From: Oscillospiraceae bacterium
GTDB lineage: Bacteria; Bacillota; Clostridia; Oscillospirales; Ruminococcaceae
Length of the DNA: 6,132 nt
Reading direction: 5' to 3'
Assembly (NCBI GenBank): GCA_902362965.1
Contig: CABIYQ010000036.1
Span: forward strand, 1 to 6,132
Both the position numbers and the translations under genes were made by a program. Positions 1-3,840 of the stretch are shown piece after piece (the stretch's first letter is position 1; every line of letters starts with the position of its first letter). The notes under the pieces are model-generated. The model worked only from the letters and a program-made list of their open reading frames with translations. It was not told where the DNA came from and made no database searches.

Positions 1-13
1 TGGTGTTTTCCAT
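1..13 (-). CDS. Start of a leftward gene, probably transposase (partial)
   Basis: Only the first four codons (Met-Glu-Asn-Thr) are inside the window. The start is supported by a GGAGAG ribosome binding site at 25-20, six bases before the ATG at 13-11, and by the promoter just upstream. The position inside a probable insertion sequence end suggests a transposase or its regulatory first frame. The few residues visible cannot confirm this. Confidence 0.45.
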
Positions 14-35
14 GTGTTTCTCTCCTTTTTTTATT

Positions 36-65
36 ATTATACCATCTTTCGCTTTTTGCTGTCCA
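36..65 (-). promoter_or_regulatory. Promoter inside the insertion sequence end
   Basis: On the - strand, TGGACA (65-60) and TATAAT (41-36) are separated by 18 bases. A TGG just before the -10 gives an extended -10 element. It points at the start codon at 13 and would drive the presumed transposase gene leftward, away from ssb. Confidence 0.6.
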
Positions 66-85
66 CTTTTTTAGTATAGCACCAA

Positions 86-469
86 ATGGGACGTCTGACT
101 GCCGATCCGGATTTAGGACAGACGCCGAATAATATTTCAGTGTGCAAATTTACGGTAGCAGTAGAGGAAGATATTCCGGACAAAAACGGAAAGAGAGCAG
201 CACAATTTATTTCAGTGATAGCATGGAGACAAACAGCAGAATTTGTATCACGTAATTTCACCAAAGGAAAGTTTATAATTGTACAGGGAAGATTGAAAAA
301 CAATAATTACGAAAAGGAAAACATAAAACATTACGGAATGCAGGTTGAAGCAAATCATGTTTACTTTGGAGGGGATAAACCGAATAAGCCTACAGCTTCA
401 CCTGTGCAACAGGATCTTCCAGAGGAACTTTCAGAATATGAAATGCTGACAGATGAAGAACCGTTTTAA
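86..469 (+). CDS. ssb: Single-stranded DNA-binding protein, N-terminally truncated
   Basis: SSB coats single-stranded DNA during replication, repair and conjugative transfer as an OB-fold oligomer. The visible protein starts at the conserved internal MGRLTADPDL segment. It continues with ISVCKFTVAVEE, the core FISVIAWRQTAEFVSRNFTKGKFIIVQGRL, a GMQVEANHVYFGG strand, a short Pro/Gln-rich linker, and the acidic tip DEEPF that recruits partner proteins. Normal family members have about seven to nine residues before this Met, forming much of the first beta strand. Here the frame is closed by TAG at 77-79, and no ribosome binding site precedes the ATG at 86. The gene was therefore probably cut by the insertion sequence ending at 84. 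The remaining frame is intact to a TAA at 467-469, which suggests a recent disruption. Whether residual protein is made, or works without strand 1, is uncertain. An intact ssb copy may exist elsewhere in the cell. Confidence 0.85.
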   Translation: MGRLTADPDLGQTPNNISVCKFTVAVEEDIPDKNGKRAAQFISVIAWRQTAEFVSRNFTKGKFIIVQGRLKNNNYEKENIKHYGMQVEANHVYFGGDKPNKPTASPVQQDLPEELSEYEMLTDEEPF

Positions 470-476
470 TTTATAA

Positions 477-495
477 AATTCGCCATTGGCGAATT
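477..495 (+). repeat. Palindrome copy 1 (perfect, 19 bp with flanks)
   Basis: AATTCGCCATTGGCGAATT; the 15-bp core TTCGCCATTGGCGAA is at 479-493. It can fold into an 8-bp stem with a 3-base loop. It lies between ssb and the 48-aa peptide gene, 16 bases before that gene's ATG and immediately upstream of its ribosome binding site. Its centre base is T on the + strand, unlike the copies ahead of orf155, parA and the acidic gene, which have A. Confidence 0.95.
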
Positions 496-509
496 GGAAA
501 GGACTATTT

Positions 510-656
510 ATGTATGAATTAATAAAATATATATTAAAAGCAATTGTTGTTTCAGGTTGTGTTGTTGGTGGTGTTGTCAGTTGTGTTGCTATATTATACG
601 TGATACATAATAAAATATCTCAATGGTTAAAAAAGAATGAAAATAAAGAGAACTAA
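510..656 (+). CDS. Small single-span membrane peptide, 48 aa
   Basis: I do not recognise this peptide. It begins MYELIKYILK and has one hydrophobic helix, roughly residues 8-32, that contains VVSGCVVGGVVSCV and so is rich in Gly, Val and Cys. It ends in a basic, amphipathic tail, ISQWLKKNENKEN. A ribosome binding site, GGAAAGGA (496-503), stands six bases before the ATG. It closely resembles the next gene in design: both start MYE-x-IK-x-IL, share VSGCV, then a W-L-K motif, and end NKEN. The two are therefore tandem paralogues, each with a palindrome upstream. Small membrane peptides of this kind can be toxins, bacteriocin-like peptides or regulators of membrane complexes, but nothing here selects among these. 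No promoter is evident, so it may be transcribed from upstream. Confidence 0.7.
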   Translation: MYELIKYILKAIVVSGCVVGGVVSCVAILYVIHNKISQWLKKNENKEN

Positions 657-666
657 AAATAAAAGC

Positions 667-672
667 TATAAT
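667..672 (+). promoter_or_regulatory. Possible -10 element before the 60-aa peptide
   Basis: TATAAT stands 53 bases before the ATG at 725, but no convincing -35 lies at the right distance. It is recorded as a weak candidate promoter for the membrane gene block. Confidence 0.25.
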
Positions 673-692
673 ATTTCAATAATTAATTTCAA

Positions 693-707
693 TTCGTCAA
701 TAGCGAA
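693..707 (+). repeat. Palindrome copy 2 (degenerate)
   Basis: TTCGTCAATAGCGAA differs from the consensus TTCGCCAATGGCGAA at two positions (C to T and G to A), which break symmetry. It sits 17 bases before the next ATG, the same layout as copy 1. It looks like a decayed duplicate that arose with the tandem duplication of the small peptide gene. Confidence 0.8.
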
Positions 708-724
708 TGTGAAAGGATATATAT

Positions 725-907
725 ATGTATGAAGAAATAAAGGAAATTCTGCTGATGTTTTATAATGCTGATTCAAGAGTAAAAGAGATATTTAAAATAT
801 TACTGGTATCAGGGTGCGTAGATATTTGGATTATAATTTTGATAAAAATATATGATAAAATTTTTATATGGTTAAAAAATCATGCAAGTAAAAATAAAGA
901 AAATTAA
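725..907 (+). CDS. Small membrane peptide, 60 aa, paralogue of the 48-aa one
   Basis: Unrecognised. It begins MYEEIKEILLMFYN and has a hydrophobic helix at about residues 22-43 (IFKILLVSGCVDIWIIILIKIY). It ends WLKNHASKNKEN. The shared MYE-x-IK-x-IL start, central VSGCV, W-L-K and terminal NKEN match the 48-aa peptide, while an insert of about 12 residues follows the N-terminal helix. The ribosome binding site is GAAAGGAT (711-718), seven bases from the ATG. The gene for the next membrane protein starts only 11 bases after its stop, so it is probably co-transcribed with the three larger membrane proteins. The function could be peptide toxin, bacteriocin-like peptide or small subunit of a membrane complex; this is unresolved. 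Confidence 0.7.
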   Translation: MYEEIKEILLMFYNADSRVKEIFKILLVSGCVDIWIIILIKIYDKIFIWLKNHASKNKEN

Positions 908-918
908 AGGAGATAAAA

Positions 919-1296
919 ATGCTTATAATAAGCGTTATATATTGCTTTTTTGTCATTTTTAGTATTCTATATTTATATAGACGTAAAAGAAGTAAACGTG
1001 ACTATTCTGGTTATAAAGATTTCAATAAACACACTTTTATATTATTTACTCCTACATCTTTAATATTAAGCAATAACTTTTTAGCAATGACAATAATATT
1101 TGCATTTTCTTTGATGTATATTTTTATGGTTGAAATTAAATTGGGGGATTATTCCGTAAAGACCATAGCAATATTAGATATTATAAAAAATATATTATTA
1201 ATTATTCTTATGATATTATTATATTGGAGATGTATTTGTTTGGCTGAGATGTCTGGTGTTAATTTGTTATTTGCAGAATTTATCGCAGAATTATAA
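919..1296 (+). CDS. Multi-spanning membrane protein, 125 aa
   Basis: I do not recognise a family. The sequence shows a hydrophobic N-terminal span (about residues 2-20), then a short basic stretch (YRRKRSKRD) that predicts a cytoplasmic loop. Two or three further hydrophobic spans follow, between about residues 42-72 and 82-106. The C-terminal end is LAEMSGVNLLFAEFIAEL. A strong ribosome binding site, AGGAGAT (908-914), lies five bases before the ATG. Its 11-base distance from the preceding peptide gene suggests one transcript. Base composition is very AT-rich: one hand-counted line within it (1021-1080) has 12 G or C in 60, against 21 in 60 for a line in parB (5221-5280). This is consistent with a separate origin. 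Confidence 0.7.
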   Translation: MLIISVIYCFFVIFSILYLYRRKRSKRDYSGYKDFNKHTFILFTPTSLILSNNFLAMTIIFAFSLMYIFMVEIKLGDYSVKTIAILDIIKNILLIILMILLYWRCICLAEMSGVNLLFAEFIAEL

Positions 1297-1309
1297 AAAA
1301 TCACAAAAA

Positions 1310-1338
1310 TTGACAAATTTATAATATTGCTATATAAT
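1310..1338 (+). promoter_or_regulatory. Consensus promoter unusually close to the 110-aa start
   Basis: TTGACA (1310-1315), 17 bases, then TATAAT (1333-1338) is a perfect sigma-A promoter. Its expected start point, near 1344-1346, falls at the end of or after the GGAGGTG ribosome binding site (1339-1345) and only about six bases before the ATG at 1351. A transcript from it would thus be nearly leaderless. In an AT-rich region chance matches occur, so its use is uncertain. Confidence 0.5.
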
Positions 1339-1350
1339 GGAGGTGCAAGA

Positions 1351-1683
1351 ATGTTTACAAATGGAATTATAAACACACATTATATTTTTACAATAATGAC
1401 AGTTATTTTTATCATATCGACTATATACTGTATTTTACGTATTTATAATCATCGTAAAAGTATTGCTGAAATGAAAAAAATAAAAACTCAGTATGACATG
1501 TATATTGTGCTGTTTGAAGGTTTAATAATAATATTTAATAGTTGTGTTTTATATAATGCTATTTATATAAAATTGACAACTACATTTTTCCTTATTTATT
1601 TAAATATTGTAAAAATAATATCAGATTCAAAAAAAATATTCTATTTATTAATTCCATTCATTCTTATAATTTGTTTGTTATAG
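1351..1683 (+). CDS. Multi-spanning membrane protein, 110 aa
   Basis: Unrecognised. The ATG at 1351 is chosen because GGAGGTG (1339-1345) stands five bases ahead of it. An ATG eight codons earlier (1327) has no ribosome binding site. Hydrophobic spans are visible at about residues 11-31, 48-66, 70-88 and 94-110. A basic segment between the first two (RIYNHRKSIAEMKKIKTQYD) is likely cytoplasmic. The protein ends in a hydrophobic stretch without a soluble tail. Its TAG stop overlaps the AGGGTGA ribosome binding site of the next gene, so the two are probably translationally coupled. Codon use is strongly AT-biased like its neighbours in this block. Confidence 0.7.
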   Translation: MFTNGIINTHYIFTIMTVIFIISTIYCILRIYNHRKSIAEMKKIKTQYDMYIVLFEGLIIIFNSCVLYNAIYIKLTTTFFLIYLNIVKIISDSKKIFYLLIPFILIICLL

Positions 1684-1694
1684 GGTGATTAATA

Positions 1695-2411
1695 GTGATT
1701 TTTTTAAAAAAATGTTTTGACTGTCAGCTTAAAGTACATATTTACTTATATAAAAAATTGTATATTATAAAAGAAATTATTAATTATTTAAACATAATAA
1801 TGGCTATATTTATTTTCCTTATTGCATTTACAAGAAGCATATTTTTAACATATTGCTTTTTATTCATTTCATGTATTTATCTTCTTATTAATGGTTTAAG
1901 TATTATAAATACCACATTTACATCATTAAGAGGATTTTTAAAGTATGGATTTTTTATTGAGTTTTTTTTATCTTTTTCCATAATGTTTGCATCTAGAGAA
2001 ATATTAGAAGTAAGCCTTCAAAACATTAATAGTACAATGGATACTATGATAATAATATTTTCTACTCTTATTACATGGTTAATTTTAAGTCTTATAGTTA
2101 ATAATGAAGTTGCAAAAATTACTAATTTGATTTTAGCTACATTTTTCGGGATTTTAGTTTATTTTAAAGATCTTATAATCCTATGTCTTCCAGACCGAGA
2201 TATTGAACCATATATGATGTACGGTTTGAGTTACACATATAAACAAGTTGGAGAAATTATTTTAAGCATTATATTAACTCCATTTCTAATCACGAATATT
2301 TTAGCAACTCTTTTGTGTGAAATTAAGGGCTATTGGATAAATAAATATAATGATGGAATTGACATAAGTATAGAACTTATAAAAAAAGAAATTGAAAAGA
2401 ATAATTATTAA
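1695..2411 (+). CDS. Polytopic membrane protein, 238 aa
   Basis: Unrecognised. GTG is the most upstream plausible start, with AGGGTGA (1682-1688) six bases ahead. After a basic N-terminus (KKCFDCQLKVHIYLYKKLYIIKE) there are about six hydrophobic spans: near residues 32-50, 52-72, 83-100, 117-136, 142-165 and 185-208. A charged C-terminal tail (ISIELIKKEIEKNNY) is probably cytoplasmic. A CFDCQ pair of cysteines near the start is notable but may be incidental. It closes a run of five membrane genes in one direction. Possible roles are transport, immunity to a membrane-active peptide, or a membrane complex with the upstream small peptides. No motif decides among these. No + strand terminator follows it. 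Confidence 0.7.
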   Translation: MIFLKKCFDCQLKVHIYLYKKLYIIKEIINYLNIIMAIFIFLIAFTRSIFLTYCFLFISCIYLLINGLSIINTTFTSLRGFLKYGFFIEFFLSFSIMFASREILEVSLQNINSTMDTMIIIFSTLITWLILSLIVNNEVAKITNLILATFFGILVYFKDLIILCLPDRDIEPYMMYGLSYTYKQVGEIILSIILTPFLITNILATLLCEIKGYWINKYNDGIDISIELIKKEIEKNNY

Positions 2412-2438
2412 AGAAAAACACTGTCCCCTTCAAAAAAA

Positions 2439-2453
2439 TTCGCCAATGGCGAA
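2439..2453 (+). repeat. Palindrome copy 3 (perfect), left flank of the toxin module
   Basis: TTCGCCAATGGCGAA lies between the membrane gene block and the toxin promoter. On the - strand the hairpin is followed by seven T residues, so this copy could also serve as an intrinsic terminator for leftward transcripts. Confidence 0.95.
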
Positions 2454-2454
2454 T

Positions 2455-2480
2455 AAAAAAGAAGCCTGTAAAAGGCTTCC
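2455..2480 (-). terminator. Leftward intrinsic terminator
   Basis: GAAGCCT (2461-2467) pairs with AGGCTTC (2473-2479) around a 5-base loop. On the - strand the stem is followed by six T residues (2460-2455). It would stop leftward transcription from the antitoxin or repressor side before it runs antisense to the membrane genes. It is followed on the - strand by the palindrome and a second T tract, giving two terminators in tandem. Confidence 0.7.
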
Positions 2481-2484
2481 ATAA

Positions 2485-2514
2485 TTGACAAAATATGACC
2501 GTATATGCTATAAT
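2485..2514 (+). promoter_or_regulatory. Promoter of the type I toxin mRNA
   Basis: TTGACA (2485-2490), 18 bases, TATAAT (2509-2514) with an extended -10 (TGC just upstream). The predicted start is near 2521, giving a leader of about 50 nt. Confidence 0.85.
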
Positions 2515-2522
2515 CAATATAT

Positions 2523-2563
2523 GGTGACTGCATAACGGTAGGCGGTTTCTCCCGTAAGGGAGG
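2523..2563 (+). promoter_or_regulatory. Toxin leader with hairpin masking the ribosome binding site
   Basis: In the leader, CTCCC (2549-2553) pairs with GGGAG (2558-2562) around a GTAA loop, and a possible T-G pair extends the stem. The GGGAGGTG ribosome binding site is thereby buried in the stem. Structural repression of toxin translation until the RNA is processed or refolded is a known theme in type I toxins of Firmicutes. The first 30 bases of the leader (GGTGACTGC, ATAA, GCGGTTT, CTCCC) recur almost unchanged at the start of the antitoxin RNA. Confidence 0.7.
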
Positions 2564-2571
2564 TGATAGCT

Positions 2572-2661
2572 ATGATGACATTTTCTGAATTGTTTCAATT
2601 CGTTACAATGCTCACACAAGTTATCTCTCTTTGCTATCTTGTATTCCACAAGAAAAAGTAA
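2572..2661 (+). CDS. Type I toxin, putative holin-like peptide, 29 aa
   Basis: The peptide begins MMTFSELFQFVTML, continues TQVISLCYLVFH and ends in three lysines. This pattern of a short polar start, one hydrophobic helix and a basic tail matches the holin-like toxin family of Firmicutes. Such peptides insert in the cytoplasmic membrane and are lethal when unrepressed. Translation starts at 2572 or the adjacent ATG at 2575, with GGGAGGTG (2558-2565) six bases upstream. The gene has its own promoter, a structured leader, a shared terminator and a convergent small RNA, which is the full layout of a type I toxin-antitoxin module. On an element with parA and parB it would serve as post-segregational killing. 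The family call rests on resemblance and context, not a search. Confidence 0.85.
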   Translation: MMTFSELFQFVTMLTQVISLCYLVFHKKK

Positions 2662-2674
2662 AGGTTTCTTACAT

Positions 2675-2768
2675 ATAAATTAAGAAACACCGCCCCATCG
2701 ACCAAATGTAGCGGTGTTTCTTTAACATCAACATTTTGGGAGAACCGCTTATCGCAGTCACCTTTTTC
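2675..2768 (-). ncRNA. Antisense antitoxin RNA of the type I module
   Basis: A strong - strand promoter sits at 2802-2775 and the bidirectional terminator at 2722-2682 gives an RNA of about 90 nt. No start codon with a ribosome binding site lies in it. Its 3' half is complementary to the toxin mRNA's 3' region and terminator. This is the convergent, 3'-overlapping arrangement known for Firmicutes type I systems such as txpA/RatA and bsrG/SR4. Its 5' part (GGTGACTGC, GATAA, GCGGTT, CTCCC) copies the toxin leader in the same sense, so it may have arisen by inverted duplication. Its CTCCC could pair with the toxin's GGGAG. Ends are estimated from the promoter and stem positions. Confidence 0.75.
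2682..2723. terminator. Bidirectional terminator shared by toxin mRNA and antitoxin
   Basis: AAGAAACACCGC (2682-2693) pairs perfectly with GCGGTGTTTCTT (2711-2722) in a 12-bp stem with a 17-base loop. T-rich sequence follows on both strands: TTTCTTT on +, and TTTCTTAATTT on -. It ends the toxin mRNA rightward and the antitoxin RNA leftward, making their 3' parts complementary for roughly 50 bases. Confidence 0.85.
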
Positions 2769-2774
2769 ATATAT

Positions 2775-2802
2775 ATTATACCACATCTGCTGAAAATGTC
2801 AA
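2775..2802 (-). promoter_or_regulatory. Promoter of the antitoxin RNA
   Basis: On the - strand TTGACA (2802-2797), 16 bases, TATAAT (2780-2775), with TGG forming an extended -10. The expected start is near 2768. It resembles the toxin promoter in strength, as expected if the antisense RNA must be in excess. Confidence 0.85.
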
Positions 2803-2810
2803 GTTTAAAA

Positions 2811-2825
2811 TTCGCCATTGGCGAA
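2811..2825 (-). repeat. Palindrome copy 4 (perfect), right flank of the toxin module
   Basis: TTCGCCATTGGCGAA on +, so TTCGCCAATGGCGAA on -. It lies eight bases beyond the antitoxin -35 and in mirror orientation to copy 3. The pair brackets the toxin-antitoxin module. Followed by TTTTAAA on the - strand, it might also weakly terminate the repressor gene transcript. Confidence 0.95.
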
Positions 2826-2850
2826 TAGTTTCTGGGGAAAGAGAAAACTT

Positions 2851-3051
2851 TTATTTGACAGTTAAATCGAAATTATTTTCTTGTGCTACTTTTTCAAGGG
2901 CATAAATAATCAGAGCATTAGTAGACATATCCATATTTTCTGCAAGTTCTTTAATTAATGGTTTCATACCTTTTTTTACTACTACATTTAATCTATCATA
3001 TGCTTTAGCATTATACTTATTTTTACTTGCAGTCGATGTTTTACCTCCCAT
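2851..3051 (-). CDS. Ribbon-helix-helix DNA-binding repressor, 66 aa
   Basis: A basic N-terminus (MGGKTSTASKNKYNAKAYDR) leads to LNVVVKKG, which fits the DNA-contacting beta strand. Two helices follow (MKPLIKELAENMD and STNALIIYALEKVAQEN), with the turn at MDMS. This is the Arc/CopG-type fold, which binds operators as dimers. The start at 3051 has GGAGGT three to four bases upstream. The gene is divergent from the 155-aa protein. The region between them carries two copies of an ACTT-N4-AAGT element, one over each presumed promoter, so this protein is the natural candidate for autorepression and control of the divergent gene. It could alternatively regulate copy number or transfer. No toxin partner is adjacent in its own operon. 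Confidence 0.8.
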   Translation of the reverse strand: MGGKTSTASKNKYNAKAYDRLNVVVKKGMKPLIKELAENMDMSTNALIIYALEKVAQENNFDLTVK

Positions 3052-3077
3052 AAAGTACCTCCAATATTTTTAAATTA

Positions 3078-3106
3078 ATTATATAATATTTAGCGTACTT
3101 ACACAA
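3078..3106 (-). promoter_or_regulatory. Probable promoter of the ribbon-helix-helix gene
   Basis: On the - strand, TATAAT (3083-3078) is preceded 17 bases earlier by TTGTGT (3106-3101), a weak -35 that lies inside the operator-like element. Binding there would block the promoter, which fits autorepression. Confidence 0.5.
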
Positions 3107-3108
3107 GT
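3096..3108. promoter_or_regulatory. Operator-like element 1
   Basis: TACTTACACAAGT, with inverted half-sites ACTT and AAGT separated by ACAC. It covers the presumed -35 of the repressor gene. The identical 13-mer recurs at 3162-3174, 66 bases away. Confidence 0.65.
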
Positions 3109-3154
3109 GGCAAAATGCATAAATAATTATATAAAAGATTGGTGAAAAAATCAA

Positions 3155-3184
3155 TAGACAATACTTACACAAGTATGCTATAAT
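3155..3184 (+). promoter_or_regulatory. Promoter of the 155-aa gene
   Basis: TAGACA (3155-3160), 18 bases, TATAAT (3179-3184) with an extended -10 (TGC). The operator-like element fills the spacer, so repressor and RNA polymerase binding should be mutually exclusive. The predicted transcript start is about 3191. Confidence 0.75.
3161..3176. promoter_or_regulatory. Operator-like element 2
   Basis: ATACTTACACAAGTAT contains inverted half-sites ATACTT and AAGTAT around ACAC and shares 13 identical bases with element 1. Position between -35 and -10 of the rightward promoter is classic for a repressor site. Confidence 0.7.
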
Positions 3185-3198
3185 TTAAATATGGAAAA

Positions 3199-3227
3199 AC
3201 GCAAAAGACAAATTCGCCAATGGCGAA
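3199..3227 (+). repeat. 29-bp direct repeat, first copy, containing palindrome copy 5
   Basis: The palindrome core TTCGCCAATGGCGAA is at 3213-3227, preceded by 14 bases (ACGCAAAAGACAAA) that are identical ahead of the parA palindrome at 3791-3819. The core ends 18 bases before the 155-aa gene and would be in its transcribed leader. Confidence 0.95.
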
Positions 3228-3245
3228 CTGAATGGAGGAGAGAAA

Positions 3246-3713
3246 ATGAATAGAGTACGTCTTGAAAGAAAATACGAGGAACTGGGATTAATGGATTATA
3301 AGCTACGCAATCTGAAACAGCTTCAGGAAATACACGAAGTTGACGTTAATCAAATTTCAGGATATAGGCATTTATCTGACAAGCATAAGAAACTGTTTAG
3401 TGAAGCGATCATAAACTTTTTTAATGCGTGGGGACTTGATAACAGAAAAACACTTGTTCCTAAATCAATTGATTTTGTATACGAGGTCAACTACAGTAAA
3501 CAGCTCAGTAATAGCGACGAGTTTTTTACCGATATAGGGCAGGAAGTTTTTGTTCTGGATGAAAAAGGAGGCATTCTACGCAGGCTTCACCGCTACGTTT
3601 ATGAAAAAGGCATCAGCTTCAAGACTTGTGAAAAAGATCGTTCAAAGCCTTATCTGAGATTTGAGCTTTTAGGTGTATGGTATCATATAATGAGCGCTAA
3701 AGAATGGTATTGA
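3246..3713 (+). CDS. Unrecognised soluble protein, 155 aa
   Basis: I do not recognise a family. It starts with a charged, probably helical stretch (MNRVRLERKYEELGLMDYKLRNLKQLQEIHEVDVNQIS). A helix-rich middle (SDKHKKLFSEAIINFFNAWGLDNRKTLVP) follows. The C-terminal part looks beta-rich and full of aromatics (EVFVLDEKGGILRRLHRYVYEKGISF, then PYLRFELLGVWYHIMSAKEWY). No signal peptide or membrane span is seen. GGAGGAGAG (3235-3243) precedes the ATG closely. The gene has its own promoter with a built-in operator-like element and lies between the RHH repressor and parA, suggesting a maintenance or replication-linked role. That role is context inference only. G+C content is like parA and parB rather than the membrane block. 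Confidence 0.75.
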   Translation: MNRVRLERKYEELGLMDYKLRNLKQLQEIHEVDVNQISGYRHLSDKHKKLFSEAIINFFNAWGLDNRKTLVPKSIDFVYEVNYSKQLSNSDEFFTDIGQEVFVLDEKGGILRRLHRYVYEKGISFKTCEKDRSKPYLRFELLGVWYHIMSAKEWY

Positions 3714-3790
3714 GTTGAAAATGATGTTGCAGATTTTGTGAATAACTGCTGATAAGGCAATCATTTTAGGCTTAGAAATACATTTCATGT

Positions 3791-3819
3791 ACGCAAAAGA
3801 CAAATTCGCCAATGGCGAA
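3791..3819 (+). repeat. 29-bp direct repeat, second copy, containing palindrome copy 6
   Basis: Identical to 3199-3227; the palindrome core is at 3805-3819, 21 bases before the parA ATG. The two copies are 592 bases apart and enclose the whole 155-aa gene, so recombination between them could delete it. Confidence 0.95.
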
Positions 3820-3840
3820 TTAAAGAAAGGACCAAAAATC

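Larger units (their letters stand above)
1..84 (-). mobile_element. End of a probable insertion sequence abutting ssb
   Basis: Read leftward from base 84, the segment begins TGGTGCTATACTAAAAAAGT and continues GGACAG. It then carries a complete promoter, a ribosome binding site and a start codon within about 75 bases. This compact arrangement is typical of insertion sequence ends with the transposase reading away from the terminus. The terminal TG dinucleotide and the AGTGGACA-type sequence resemble IS3-family ends, but that family call is inference from general pattern. The boundary at 84/85 is set by where recognisable SSB sequence begins: the expected first residues of SSB are missing right here. 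The other end of the element and any target duplication lie outside the window, so the identity of the element cannot be settled. It could also be some other rearrangement that brought a foreign gene start next to ssb. Confidence 0.6.

Noticed and set aside
37..303. 88-aa open frame on the - strand over ssb
   Set aside because: Antisense to the conserved SSB coding sequence and overlaps the insertion sequence promoter region; no ribosome binding site.
1149..1376. 75-aa open frame on the - strand between membrane genes
   Set aside because: Hydrophobic only because it is antisense to AT-rich membrane protein codons; no ribosome binding site and it crosses the 1310-1338 promoter.
2613..2625. 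Partial match to the operator element inside the toxin gene (CACACAAGT)
   Set aside because: Two mismatches to the 13-mer and inside a coding sequence where the residues are explained by the conserved peptide; likely chance.
2377..2649. 90-aa open frame on the - strand across the toxin module
   Set aside because: It is antisense to the toxin gene and leader, runs through two terminators and has no ribosome binding site; its residues do not resemble a protein family. It is a shadow.
3714..3790. Promoter or terminator between the 155-aa gene and parA
   Set aside because: No convincing -35/-10 pair and no stem followed by T residues; parA may be transcribed from 3155-3184 or an unrecognised promoter.
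3787..3840. Longer ParA start at ATG 3787
   Set aside because: The extra residues are translated from the repeated palindrome (FANGE) and its 29-bp extension; family members begin at the ATPase strand and the ribosome binding site fits the ATG at 3841.
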